Assembly: GCA_033977485.1 (NCBI GenBank)
Contig: CM066989.1
Location: 92,399,887 to 92,463,886, forward strand
DNA from: Hydrangea macrophylla
Taxonomy: Eukaryota; Streptophyta; Magnoliopsida; Cornales; Hydrangeaceae
Length of the DNA stretch: 64,000 nucleotides
Direction: 5' to 3'
In this document: one piece after another, positions 43,790 to 55,401 of the stretch
Numbering within the stretch: the first letter of the stretch is position 1
Layout of the letters: every line of letters starts with the position of its first letter
Made by a program: the position numbers and the translations under genes
The notes under the pieces: generated by a model
Told to the model about the DNA's origin: nothing
The model's input: the letters and a program-made list of their open reading frames with translations, nothing else
Databases searched by the model: none

Positions 43790-46700
43790 GTTTGTTTCTA
43801 TACTTTTCCGTGTAATTTACTTTTCTATTACAAGCCTTGCCAACTATTTCTGTGCGTCATTCAGTTTCATTTTTAATTAGAGTATTGCAAGGTACATCCG
43901 AAAAGTAAACTTAAAGAGTAGATGTAGATTTCTAAAACTACTCTTTAGTTACCGAATAATATATATATAAATAGACTTAATTTTACAATTGCTATAGCAA
44001 CATCAACAAGTGTAGATTTATTGTATAACTCTTGGAGTACATAAAAAATCTCACAAAAATAAAATACATAAATTTTATGTGTCTATCTCTCTCCTCTATA
44101 GATTTCACAGATATTATGGATTCCATAATATCAGTAAATCCCACGAAAAGAGATAGACACGTTATAATTTGTATCTTGATTTTGTATTATGTGCACCAAT
44201 CCAAATCTGGAAGCCACTGGAGAGAGAAAGAGAGTGTAAAAGTGGTGGGATTTACTTAGGAACGAAACAGATCTGGAAGCCACTGGAGGTGTTTCAGAGA
44301 ATTTATGTTTGTGTCAGAGATTTTTCTGGAGAGTTTATTTTTAGGCTCTTTAAGCATTGCATTTTTATTTGGGTAAGCAGTTTCTATATGCGAAAGACGA
44401 ATTTTTACTGATTACAATAAATGTATTTCTAAATTTTTGAAAATCTTATGGTCAAATACTCGTTCAACGGTTAAAACCCGTTTTCTCATATAATAAACTT
44501 CTCACAATACCATTTACCATTTTTATTTCTTTGTTTTATGATATCTGATGTCCATCTAGAATACATATTTAGTGATAGATTATCTCTGTGTCAAATTCTC
44601 AGCCATAGCCTAGATAAAGGAGCGGAACTGAAATTGGTTTAGTGTCAAAACTGACTATCTACAGTGACCTTATTTTCTTTACCTAAGGGTAATAGTTCAT
44701 CTACAATATTCACGCAATATTTTGTTCACAATCCACCAATATTTTAAATTTGGACCGGACCGGTCGGTTCAACCAGTGGCGGAGGCAGTGTAGGGCCAGG
44801 GGGGGCCCAGGCCCCCCTGAGATTTTGAAAATTAAAATTTTAGTCTAAATTTTTTTAGTATTTTACATTTAGGCCCCCCCTCAACTATGTTTAGGCCCCC
44901 CCTCAAATTATGTTTAGGCCCTCAAAGGGGTCTAAGGCCCAATTTAGTGCTATCAACTACATATATATTGATATACTGGTATATACAACTCAAAAGAAAT
45001 GCGCCTAAAATTTCAAAAATTACACTTTTAGTGTGATAATTTTATGCATTTTAGAAATAGACCCCCTTAAAATTTTGAAAGACACTATATAATATTTACG
45101 TGTCACCGAATAGACTTATATTATAAGCATATCCCCAAAACATCACAATTATAGACAAGTAGACCCTAAAAAAATTGTCAATTATGTATGAATAGACCCC
45201 AAAAAAAATTTTTCGGGGGCGCTGCCCCGAACCCCCGTATAGCCTAAGCCCCCCCTGGCCAAAATTCCTGGCTCCGCCCCTGGGTTCAACTAATTGAACC
45301 GTCAATTGATAGACTTTTCGGCTCAGTTCAATTGATTTAACCGTTTTTAGTCTAGAACCGTCCAAAACCGTTGAACCATCCGGTTTAACCAGTGAACCGG
45401 AAAACCGGTCACGGTTTTACATAACCGGCAGTTCTTGAAGATTTTAAAAAATAAAAGATTTTAAAGAGATTTAGAAAGGAAATTAAGGTCTAAAGAGATG
45501 AAAAAAATGAAAAAGAGATGAAAAAAATGAAAAATAAGATCTCGACTCTGGGGAGTGGGTATACCGTATATATGTATGGATCTGTACTTTTTCTTTTTTT
45601 AATTGAAGAAGTGATGTTGACAAGACAAGTTGACTGACTGTTGATTGTTAGAAGCATCACGTAAATGTTGGTTATATCAAGTGTAAACCGTAAGGAGTAG
45701 TGCTACATAAACACATTTTTTGACACATTTTTTGACACACAGTTTTAAATGCATGTATCTTGTGCTATATAAGTGGTGTACAGAAAAGTGTGAAAAATTC
45801 AAACAGCACAAAGTACATATGTTTAAAGCATAGTATGTCAAAAAGTGTGTCAAAAAGTGTGTGTACCAAACATTTCCCAACCGTAAAGCATAGCATTATT
45901 ATTATTATTATTAAATTTTTTTTTTATAGTTTTTATTGGATAATATTGTTATATATTATAAATAAATATTGTTATTATATATTTATGACGTCACAATTTG
46001 ATTCCGGTTCAATGAACGGTCCAGTTTTTAAAATATTGCAATTCACAAAAGTTTGTAAATCTATTGTGTTACTGTGAGGTCTGACATCACAAGATGATAG
46101 ACGAGAGAGATAGACACAATTTTGTGGGTTTTGAACTAAAAGTTATGTGAGTTATGATCAAAAAGTTGTATAAAAATTATGAGTGAAGTATTACTATTAC
46201 CTAAAATAGTCAGCCAAATAAGTAAGCATTATTGGAGCTACTAGCTCTAAAAGGGGAGAATTATTCAACGGGATTGTCACTCCCTGTGGCTATCATTGTG
46301 CTCTCTCCATTATTGTACGAGGCATAGTGAAAATCATAGGATGTGACGGTCATACAACTCCTCCAATTAAGGGTGGTAAAAAAACAAATCTCTGGTGCCA
46401 ATGTTTGTTCCCAAGTCGTTGTAAAACAATAGTTCATGTCTTTAAAGGTTTTTTTTATTTTTTTTATTCGATGTTTCAGATAAGAACAAAAGTTTGTTGG
46501 TGAAGAAGTATTTGGAGGAAGTGGCACTAAACAACATTACAAGACTGGCATTTGGGAAGAGGTTTGTGAACTCAGAGGGAGTGGTTGATGAGCAAGGACT
46601 TGAGTTCAAGGCCATAGTAACAAACGGACTAAAGCTGGGTGCAAAGTCAACCATAGCGGAGCACATTCCGTGGCTTCGTTGGATGTTCCCTCTTGAGGAA

Positions 46701-49700
46701 GAGGCTTTTGAAAACCACAACTCGAAGAGGGACAGACTGACTAAGGCTATCATGGAAGAGCACACTCTTTCTCGCAACAAGAGTGGTGGTGCCGCCAAGC
46801 AACACTTTGTTGATGCACTGCTTACTCTTCAGGATCAATATGACCTCAGTGAGGACACCATTATTGGTCTCCTTTGGGTAAGTCATCAACATTAATCTCC
46901 TAAATTCCTCTGCTCTGTTTGTTCATTTGTGTTAACATATATGTGTGTATCTGTGCACCCACGTAACTATATATAATATTTAGGATATATATAAATTGAT
47001 TTGCTGTTCAAAAAAATATATATATTTAGGATATGTAAGCTTCATAGTTTTAACTAGTCGACAATCCGTGCAATGCACGGGAGAGAAAACAAATCTATGC
47101 AAAAAAATAAAAATAGAAAGAAATTTTTTTTTTTATAAAAAAATTGATCAATGCTAAAAAAAAAAAAAAAAATCAATAAAAACAAAGCAACTAATTGTAA
47201 AAGGGCTTCACACTACGTTGCTCATATTAACAGTTTTAAAGAAAAAAATGCCCTCAATTGGTCCTAACGAAAGCACAAATTTCGCTTGTAAAATTTATTT
47301 AGAAAATTATAGTCATTTTTTAGGGGCATTTGATGACATGTGATGCGACACGTGCAAATTAAAAAAAAACACAAAAAAAATTAAGTGAAATTATACATAT
47401 ACATTGCAGTTAATCTCATAAGAAATCACTTATTTTTTCCCTTAGTGTAATAAACTTGTCCATGCACACCATATTACATATTACGTTAACAGGGCCGATC
47501 TTGAGCATAGGCTACCCCAGCAACCTCTGAAATAGAGCCTACTCAAAGTAATATCGTATTATATATAGCACGAGTTAATACAGGCCAAATAAATTTTTTT
47601 CACAAATATTTATAAAGGGCCGCATATAAGCTTGCTTGGGCCCAATTGTAGAACCGGCATTGCATTAGGTTTATAGTATAAAGTGATATTGGAGCTTCAC
47701 AGTTAAATTCACCCACACAATTGCTCAAATATTTTGACATAAAACGACTTTGATGGCATTCATCATAGATCAATTAGACCTGTCTCAAGTAGGGCGCAAC
47801 CCAAGTGACAAAGGGGTGGCACATGAGTGTCACTTGAATGCATATGTCGAGAGTTTGAACCTCATCCTTCTACCATGTAAAAAAAAAATCAGATCCATAC
47901 AATGACATTCCCCATGGAAAAAAACCACCTCCACAATTTTCTAATTTTGGGCATTACGAAACTAATTCACAAAATAAGTAATGTTATGCTTCCCAAATTC
48001 AAATCTCAAATCCACATTCCAAATGATATGATACTGGGTCCACTAAATTCTAATTGGAGAATATTGAAGTGACCCTATAGTAGTCCAACTACCACATTAT
48101 TTAGGATGTGGATTTGAGATTTAGATTTGTGAAGCATAGTATAACTCACGCAAAATATGGGCTTAGGGCTAGGAGGCGCAAGGAGATGGGGAAGGGGAAG
48201 AGACGTAACAGAATGGGAGCATTAGGGATGGGGAATGTTTTGAAGACACGAGGTGTTGGAGAACACTGTGGGGTCACTTCAACGTCAAAATCTAGTGGAC
48301 CCACTGCCACATTATTTGGATGAAAATTTGAGATTTGGATTTGAAAAGTATAACATTACTTGGGCTGGGAAGGCTTTGCCATGTAGGTTTTATAATTGAA
48401 GGTAGAAGTGGCCACATAGGATCCACATGGTAGGTTATCAGAAGGAATTTGGCCTTGAGTATTATATATAGGCTAGCTATAACCCGCGTCTAAAGGCACT
48501 TTCTAGCAATTCTAACCATACTTGCCTTCGGTTTATAACTAACCCATGCTTCAGACATTTGATAATTTGCGCTTGCGATGCTTTTCGATAATTTACAACA
48601 AAACACTTTTGTAATACAATTTCTAAGCAAAAAGCTCTTATGCCAAAGGGCCAAACAACTCTTTAGCCAATAATCAAACAGCCCTTAAGTTAGACAAACC
48701 TTTAGGCCAAAAAAAAGTTTTCCCAAATAAAATTTTCAAAAAATTTATATAGCTAGGGTTTTGTTGGCTTAGGTTTAGGAATTGTGGGATGTTTGGGTAA
48801 GGGTTAGTTAGTCGGGTTGTTTGGCTATAGTGTTAGTTATGAGTTATCTGGAGCAACACATAATAAACCATTTAAAAAAAAAAATCCTAAAAATAAGTTT
48901 TTCGAATAAAGCTTTCTAAAATGGAAGTTGCCTACAAAAAGGTTTGCTAAATTGTAGGAAAAAAGTTTCCAAATTTGGAGAAAATCTTGAAAAAAATTGC
49001 TGCATTAATTTAACACACATATTGGGAACAAAATGCCACAAATGTCATATATCAACATACACTGAGGTGGTATGAAGGATGACTAAAAGTAATTAATTAA
49101 ATAAAATTATCCCACTCGCGCTGCCTCTAATTCTCTCGCTTTTTCACTTTGTCCATACTTATCTCTCCAAGTTGCACTAACGTTGTCAGTGCCACCATTC
49201 TAAGTAGGGGTGTTAATTGATCGGTTCAATTGATTTTTTTAAGTTTCAAAACCGATCAAAGGTCCTTGGTTCGGTCAATTTTATCATCTTTCCTCGGTTC
49301 AATTGATTTTTAAGCTTACTATATTTGTTTGATAATTGACAGAACCAAACCGGTTTTTGTAACACCCCTAATTCTAAGTGAAAACATTAAGTATATTCTT
49401 CTAGACATGGATAATGGAAAAGATGGTGTTGAATGTACAAAGTGCTTTGGAGAGCACTTCAACCTATTTTCTGAGACTAGAACAGAAATTTTTACCATGT
49501 TTAGATTTATTCCAATTTTGCATCTACGTTGTGATTCTACATAGTGAAATTCTTACCTAATATAAAAAAACCAATGTAATAACCTAAGATGAACTCCAAT
49601 TAGAAAATATCAAATTATACCTGATTCTTATTTTCTTCTTTCTTTTATGGGCAAGTTTATAGTGAGCAACTTCTCATATGAGAATACGGGTTTTAACCGT

Positions 49701-52382
49701 TGAATGAAAATTTAACAATAAATGCATCTCCACAGTCTTGGGAATCTTATAACTAGATTTTCATCCAACAGTTAAAACCTGCTTTCTCATATGAGAAGCT
49801 TCTCACAATAGACTTACCATTCTTTTATTTAGTTTTCTGTTTGGGCTTTCCCATCATGGATCAAAGTTCATATAATTTCAAAGTGAAATGTGGTTTTTAG
49901 GAAGAGAGAAAACCATCATGAAATGGGAAGAAATTACGAAGAGAGAGTGATAATTTTGGATTTGGCACGACACGTGGAAGATAAAAGTGGGAAGAAATTA
50001 GTGTGGAAAACAATGAATTTGGCAATCAGTGTGGAAGAGAGAGTGATATATAGGTTGTCCATTATGCAATGCAATTAATTGCAGACATAACAAGTTTTTT
50101 TTATCCTGTCGAGTTATTGATGTGCAATGGATTCAGAAAAAAAGGCAGAAGTTTTGTATAAATATATCGCCATGCGACAGTTGATTCCTACAAGAATTCC
50201 CTTAAAGCCATTAGTCAAATAGCCCTTTGGTTTTCCAGAGTGGAAGCTGCCTAAAAAAGTTTATATTTCTTTGTTCCAAAAATAAGTTTTCCCAAATAAA
50301 ATTTTGAGTAATTAAGCTCTTTTTGTTTTTTTTTTATTAGGAACAATTAATTCTATTTCTCAGTAGAGACTAAGATTGGAAACTAAATATACTGAAATGT
50401 CCCAGTCAGCACACACAAATCTATTTTATTATATAGATAATAGATGTTGGAAATGAAAAAGAAAATAGGAAGGAAAAACATGCTTTATTCTTTTTTAGGG
50501 TTAATACATTAAATTTTGAGAAACATAGGAATGAAGAAAAGAAAAGATACGGTGAAAATTAAACTAGTCATTTTGAATTTGTAAGTCATTTCTCGTCCTC
50601 TTTTCTCAAGTATTTGATTTAGGGTTAATATTGCCTACCTCCCTTGAGGTTTGTCCCTTAGGTCCCCCTCAGGGGCCTCCCCACAATCCCCCCCTAGCTT
50701 TATAAGTCTTTACAAATGCCCCTTTCTGTTTATCGGTCGATAGTGAAACTAATAGAAAAATGTTGGGTTTATTAAAATGTACTTAATAATTAACTACCTT
50801 ACCTAGATTTTAGAAGATCAAAATGATCTTGGAGATGGGATGGCATAAAGTCTCATCTTTTCCTCTTCCAATTGAAAATTCTATAAATAAGAAGAAAAAA
50901 AAATAGTTATACCATAAGCCATTAAAAATTGTACTTTTAGAGAAAAAAAAAAACATTGATATGTTTCACGAAATCATCAAAATATTGAAACAGATTCACA
51001 TTCGTGAAAATCGTGAAAATTTCATAAAATTCTAAAGAATTGTGAAAATTGTTCAAACGGTTTTTATACAATAACTTTCGAAGAACCATGAGAATCGTGA
51101 CAATCGTAAAAATTTGTAAATACCTATCAAATGGCCACTTTAGACATTTTGTAAATATTTTTAATTAATTTCTTTATTTATTTTGAGGGCTAGGTTGTAA
51201 TTTTACCAAAATTGTTAGGTGCATTAAAAGGCAGGGGTGAAGTGTTGTTATTCAAATATGAGGAAGGTAACTGTTCTCCGATCAAACTTTAGGGGTTGTA
51301 GGTAAAATTAACCCTAAATTATGAAACTTTTGGCCACTAGTGTTATATAAGCATGGAGGAAAATTGTGGAGATAATTGTTGTCCCATCCGTTTGTTTCTC
51401 TAAATCCGCAAACCAAAACAAGGTTTAGGATAGGTTTAATCTAGTGATTTAGTGAGGAAGAGGAAAACAAAACACTGATAAATAAAGAAAGCTTTTAATA
51501 CAATAAGAATGAAAAGGAAATTTATTGAAGTTCATTTAAAATTATTTTTGGTTTCGAGTCATTTCTTTTTCAATTTTTCTTGAGTTACAATTACATTTTA
51601 AAATTTTAATTTTTTAACAATTTATGAAGCAAGAAAACACTGAAAATTAGGTTTTCTTCTTGTTTTTCTTCTTCACTCGTCCAAAAATCCACAAACCAAA
51701 TAAACTATTAATGTAGAGATTTATTTGGGTACAGGACATGATCATTGCGGGCATGGACACAATAGCAATCTCGGTTGAATGGACACTGGCAGAGCTAATA
51801 AAGAACCCAAGAGTACAACAAAAGGCCCAAGCGGAGTTAGACCAAGTAATTGGATTGGAGCGTGTAATGATTGAATCCGATTTCTCGAGCCTTCCATACT
51901 TACAAGCCATAGCCAAAGAGACACTAAGAATTCACCCTCCGACACCACTCATGCTTCCCCACAAAGCTAACACCAATGTGAAGATAGGTGGGTACAACAT
52001 CCCTAAAGGATCAAATGTACATGTAAATGTTTGGGCCATAGGCCGTGATCCTTGTGTTTGGAAAAACCCTTTAGAGTTTCGGCCAGAGAGGTTCTTAGAG
52101 GATGATGTGGACATGAAGGGCCATGATTTTAGGCTACTGCCGTTTGGCTCTGGCAGGCGTGTTTGCCCAGGTGCCCAGCTTGGGATCAACATTGTCACGT
52201 CAATGTTGGGACACCTATTGCACCATTTTTCTTGGTCTTTACCAGAAGGGCATAAACCGGATGAGATTGACATGTCTGAGAACCCGGGTTTGATCGCTTT
52301 TATGAAAACTCCGTTACAAGCTGTTGCAAAACCTAGATTGCCTGCACATCTCTATAAGCGTGTTCCCGTTGTTGGTATGTAA
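43300..52382 (+). CDS. CYP98A: Cytochrome P450 CYP98A, p-coumaroyl ester 3'-hydroxylase (C3'H), three exons
   Basis: Exons 43300-43789, 46480-46877 and 51735-52382 join (phases 1 and 0) into 511 codons without a stop, close to the usual length of about 508. Residues 5-22 form the membrane anchor, followed by the [12 protein letters not shown] hinge. [13 protein letters not shown] sequence ([19 protein letters not shown]), the I-helix AGMDTIAI, the ExxR (KETLRIHPP), PERF and the haem loop [10 protein letters not shown] are all present. The family hydroxylates p-coumaroyl shikimate or quinate at the endoplasmic reticulum, a step to lignin and chlorogenic acid. Overall sequence agrees with CYP98A rather than other CYP families. 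Introns are large and TE-filled. Most relatives read AGMDTT; here it is DTI. Confidence 0.95.
44774..45282. mobile_element. hAT-type non-autonomous element in intron 1
   Basis: Ends CAGTGGCGGAGGCAG and CTGGCTCCGCCCCTG are inverted repeats. GGTTCAAC is duplicated on both sides (44766-44773 and 45283-45290), the 8-bp hAT target. The interior is rich in GGCCCCCC and poly-A/T and not coding. Confidence 0.9.
45706..45880. mobile_element. MITE with GACACA-rich inverted ends, copy 2
   Basis: TTTTTTGACACATTTTTTGA at the left and TGTCAAAAAGTGTGTC at the right pair. Same family as 42013-42215, with closely matching centres. Confidence 0.8.
46480..46877 (+). CDS. CYP98A: CYP98A exon 2
   Basis: Acceptor TTTCAG then ATAAGAAC. 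The exon contributes two bases plus 132 codons and ends IIGLLW before GTAAGT. LARGELY conserved stretches are [23 protein letters not shown] and [12 protein letters not shown]. Confidence 0.95.
47979..48146. mobile_element. MITE inside the Helitron, with half copy at 48255-48362
   Basis: ATGCTTCCCAAATTCAAATC at the left is inverted against TTTAGATTTGTGAAGCAT at the right, with AAATCTCAAATCCACATTCC pairing inside. A right-half copy with TTTGAGATTTGGATTTGAAA follows about 200 bp later. Confidence 0.75.
49650..49817. mobile_element. MITE with TTCTCATATGAGAA ends
   Basis: AACTTCTCATATGAGAATAC and GGGTTTTAACCGTTGAATG at the left pair with CAACAGTTAAAACCTG and CTCATATGAGAAGCTTCTC at the right. A half copy lies in intron 1 (44445-44512). 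Confidence 0.75.
50631..51314. mobile_element. Element with AGGGTTAAT ends in intron 2
   Basis: The left TAGGGTTAATATTGCCTACC is inverted against GTAGGTAAAATTAACCCTA at the right. Internal CTCCCTTGAGGTTTGTCC resembles sequences at 43020-43135 upstream of the gene. Confidence 0.55.
51735..52382 (+). CDS. CYP98A: CYP98A exon 3
   Basis: Acceptor TACAG then GACATGATC. It encodes 215 codons and TAA: I-helix ([12 protein letters not shown]), Exx[16 protein letters not shown], haem-binding Cys in GRRVCPGAQ and the end KRVPVVGM. Confidence 0.95.
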   Translation, partial: DMIIAGMDTIAISVEWTLAELIKNPRVQQKAQAELDQVIGLERVMIESDFSSLPYLQAIAKETLRIHPPTPLMLPHKANTNVKIGGYNIPKGSNVHVNVWAIGRDPCVWKNPLEFRPERFLEDDVDMKGHDFRLLPFGSGRRVCPGAQLGINIVTSMLGHLLHHFSWSLPEGHKPDEIDMSENPGLIAFMKTPLQAVAKPRLPAHLYKRVPVVGM

Positions 52383-53781
52383 CATTTGTATTTCTTGTAG
52401 TTGTCATTGCATTCCTTGGCATGGGACAACAAATTCCTAATTATGTTTTTATGCTATCAAGTGATTTACGAGTTAATGAAAAAAAAAGAAGAGAAAATTC
52501 AATTCACTATTTTTTTCCTCAGCAATAAAGTAGATTTTATTCATCATGAATAAATCCATAACCAAAAGAGAGCAGCTAACGCAAATCAAAACCAAAAGAG
52601 AAACAATAGCAAATGCCTCACAGATACCATTGAGACAACATCCAAAAACCATAGAATACAAGTTAACTGAAGGAATTGGAAGAGCAATCATTGTTTCCAC
52701 AACATTAGAATATTTCTATGACCAGAGAAAATATGTAGTGATCTACTTTTCAGCACAACTATATAGATCTGAGACTTTCCAAATGATTTCGTACCTCAAT
52801 CTATCAATTCTGCAACACTTAGTGGATCGACTACAACTCAAGACAACCACATTGCCACAAAGAGTCTGAGAACCACCCGAAGCCACCATCGAAAACCATA
52901 TGAAAATATATTAGCAACCAAAAATTAGTAAGTACTTTCACTGTAGCTTTGAAAAACTAGACTAGAGGCCAAAGGAATCTACAAGAACAAAGATTCAAAC
53001 CCATCCAAAGCATACCAACACACTAGAGACGAAACACTAGTAGAGACGGCCAAACAAGACTGCTAATAAACCATTAGTAGACCCATGGAAGAATTTAGTA
53101 GGCAGAGCTTTCTCCCAAATTAGAACCAATCACCAAATAAGGATGAAAAAATAAAACCACTTAAAAATTTTCGAATCGTATCGAATGTTAATGAATATCT
53201 GAAAACCAGATTCCAAAAGCGAAAACATAGCATTCGAGTTCCATCAAGCATCAGAATTTAACCAAAGCATCAACACCCATGCCGAACAAGTCTAGACATT
53301 TGAACGAGCCCTGAAGCACGCTCTATCCATTTTAAAGATCGAAGCCATGTAGCAAGCAGCAGCAGAAAACAACCAACATTCTCCAGTTCATAAATCAATG
53401 AGATAACACACACACACACACACACAGAGGAAAACCATGATAATACATGACCAAGCTTTAAAAAGCCTTGGGCTAGTAACTCCCTTTTTAGCATGCATGC
53501 CCATTCGCAAATCCATTTCCCTCCCTAAAAATATTCACGAAAGGCACATTATCAATTTCTAACAAGCAAAGGCCAATACCACACCTTGAAAAAACTGTTA
53601 AGAAGAAAACCAGCTTGAAAATCCTTATAAGGATAGATATGTACTTTGAAAATCATACCACACCTTAAAAAACCGTCACTAGCGCTGAAAAATGAAAAGG
53701 AAAAAGAAGGCGACAATACATCCAAAGCCCAGAACAAAAGGCAATAAAATCACACCAAGCCGAAGAAAAATAGCCCTCGTT

Positions 53782-53787
<6 letters not shown>

Positions 53788-53846
<59 letters not shown>

Positions 53847-53887
53847 ACCAAGACACAAGGAAAAACAACATAGGCATAGAGAACTAC

Positions 53888-53952
<65 letters not shown>

Positions 53953-54013
53953 CTAAACACAAAATGAACCACCAAGACACAAGGAAAAACAACACCCATA
54001 AACAACATAGGCA
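53788..54013. repeat. Two (GA)n tracts with a duplicated flank
   Basis: (GA)n at about 53788-53844 and 53891-53945 are each followed by the phrase ACCAAGACACAAGGAAAAAC (53847 and 53971). Microsatellite and flank were duplicated together. Arg-Glu or Ser-Leu frames over it are artefacts. Confidence 0.9.
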
Positions 54014-54155
54014 AAGAGAATTGCTATTCTAGACCATGAGATCTTGCTTTTTTCATTATAAGCTCCTGTTGTTAATTTCCTCTCTTCTGCAACAACAATT
54101 TCAAACTTTTAGAATGTATAAATCAGATACACATGACACAGAGAAAGAAAACTAA

Positions 54156-54156
<1 letters not shown>

Positions 54157-54200
<44 letters not shown>
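54157..54200. repeat. (CT)n(CTAT)n microsatellite
   Basis: CT repeats pass into about eight CTAT units. Confidence 0.9.
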
Positions 54201-54201
<1 letters not shown>

Positions 54202-55401
54202 ATTTATAAATAAATACATAATAAAAAACCTCATCATATCTTCTTAATATAGCATCACAAAAAAACTCATCATTTCTTCTCATTTGCTTCCTTTCTTGTA
54301 AAGGTTTCTGATCTTCCCAAGAACTTAGATTATTTGTTTAAAGTTTGAGAAATTATGATGGAAATGGGAACAACTAGCATATATACCAATGACTTTGAGA
54401 TCAATCAGCTAGAATATCAAATGTATTAGAAATTTGAATAGACTGAAATAAGAAAACCAATAATGTTCCTTACTTTATATAGTCAATCTAGCTTAATTTT
54501 GTTGGAATTTCTTCTCAATGAAACCTTGCTTACAAGAGATATTCATTGTGTGATTCTTTCATTTCCAACAAGCGATTAGGAGTTTTACTACATTCTTCGT
54601 TTCTAGGTCATTATACGTATTGGGGTCTAAGCCGAGAATTGAAATTAATAGAATTAAGTTCAAGAGACGGTGTTTTTTGAACAACAAAACATCCAATTTT
54701 ATTGATAATCAAAAGGTAAACAACCAAGCGATCACCCCAAAGGTCACACCCCATGAACAAAGACACACTCCTAGACAAGCAAACTCATGAGTTTTTTTTC
54801 ATTCCTTAGCATGAGGACTAAAACCAAAAGAGATTCAGCACCATTTTGGCATTGGCAGCAGCAGCAGCAACAGCAGCAGAATTTTGACAGCATCACCACA
54901 ATTTTCATAGCTAACTATAATAGCACCACTGATCAAAATAGAAATACCTTGACCCACTCTATGAAATCTAAGATCATACACTACACCATGTTCCCCTATC
55001 CTAGAAGACATGAAGGTAACCAGAAAATCAGATTTGCAATCAACAATATGCGCAAAATGTATCGCCCCTTGGATGCATTTTATTATCCAAGCATCATCCA
55101 TTGAAAAATTCATATCACCCAATGTGAGATGCAGAAGTTTCCCATAAAACAATCAAACGATTCACATCGGTAGTTCAATAAAATTTATACTGATATGACG
55201 CAACCAGCCCCTAGAATCAACAACCAGGACTAAGTACACAACCATTGATTATCAATCCCAAATCTGAAACCATTAGCAGTGCTTAATAAGAGATGAGGCA
55301 GTAGCCCATGGACAAGGAAACAAACAGCTAGAAACCAGTTTAGTGAAAATAAAGAAAAATAGAATGAACAAGCAAAGCACCCAAAAAACAGCAACTATTA
55401 T

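Larger units (their letters stand above)
44738..46035. mobile_element. Possible older element around the hAT insertion
   Basis: AATATTTTAAATTTGGACCG at the left is inverted-similar to CGGTCCAGTTTTTAAAATATT at the right, with more GAACCGG-type sequence inside (45290-45430). It would contain the hAT element and the MITE at 45706. No target duplication was established. Confidence 0.4.
43790..46479 (+). other. CYP98A intron 1 (2690 bp)
   Basis: Starts GTTTGTTT and ends GATGTTTCAG. It contains a hAT-like element (44774-45282), a MITE (45706-45880), a half copy of the MITE family also seen at 49650 (44445-44512) and an inverted repeat TGTCTATCTCTCTCC / GAGATAGACAC at 44080-44160. No ORF of note. 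Confidence 0.9.
47054..50437 (-). mobile_element. Probable Helitron in CYP98A intron 2
   Basis: On the minus strand the element starts TCTATATAATAAAATAG at 50437 and ends with hairpin CCGTGCATTGCACGG followed by ATTGTCGACTAG at 47054. The base before is A and the base after is T, the Helitron A|T target. TC start, hairpin and CTAG end fit non-autonomous plant Helitrons. No Rep/helicase was recognised. Pairing of these two ends is inferred. Confidence 0.65.
46878..51734 (+). other. CYP98A intron 2 (4857 bp)
   Basis: Starts GTAAGTCATC and ends TGGGTACAG. About 3.4 kb is a probable Helitron (47054-50437), itself holding two MITEs, and a further element lies at 50631-51314. The rest is AT-rich without genes. 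Confidence 0.9.
52383..55401. other. Intergenic region after CYP98A with microsatellites, no recognised gene
   Basis: The P450 3' UTR probably covers the first 100-150 bp. The remaining 2.9 kb has no frame with a recognisable domain. TTTTATT motifs at 52536 and 54698 could be poly-A signals of minus-strand transcripts. The longest frames (52546-52869 plus, 54835-55152 minus) are unplaced. A CAG run at 54856-54880 gives poly-Gln or poly-Leu. Confidence 0.55.

Noticed and set aside
45096..45365. Minus-strand ORF across the hAT right end
   Set aside because: Lies over an inverted-repeat terminus and its duplicated flank and has no domain.
46261..46798. Minus-strand ORFs over exon 2 of the P450
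   Set aside because: They are antisense shadows of the P450 exon, which has matching splice sites and family motifs.
48108..48323. 71-codon basic ORF in intron 2
   Set aside because: Starts in one MITE and ends in a half copy of the same MITE. No domain.
53679..54014. Arg-Glu and Ser-Leu repeat proteins
   Set aside because: Produced by (GA)n microsatellites on both strands.
54835..55152. Possible 105-codon minus-strand gene
   Set aside because: Its poly-Leu end is a CAG microsatellite and the remainder matches no family I recognise. Evidence is too weak to call.
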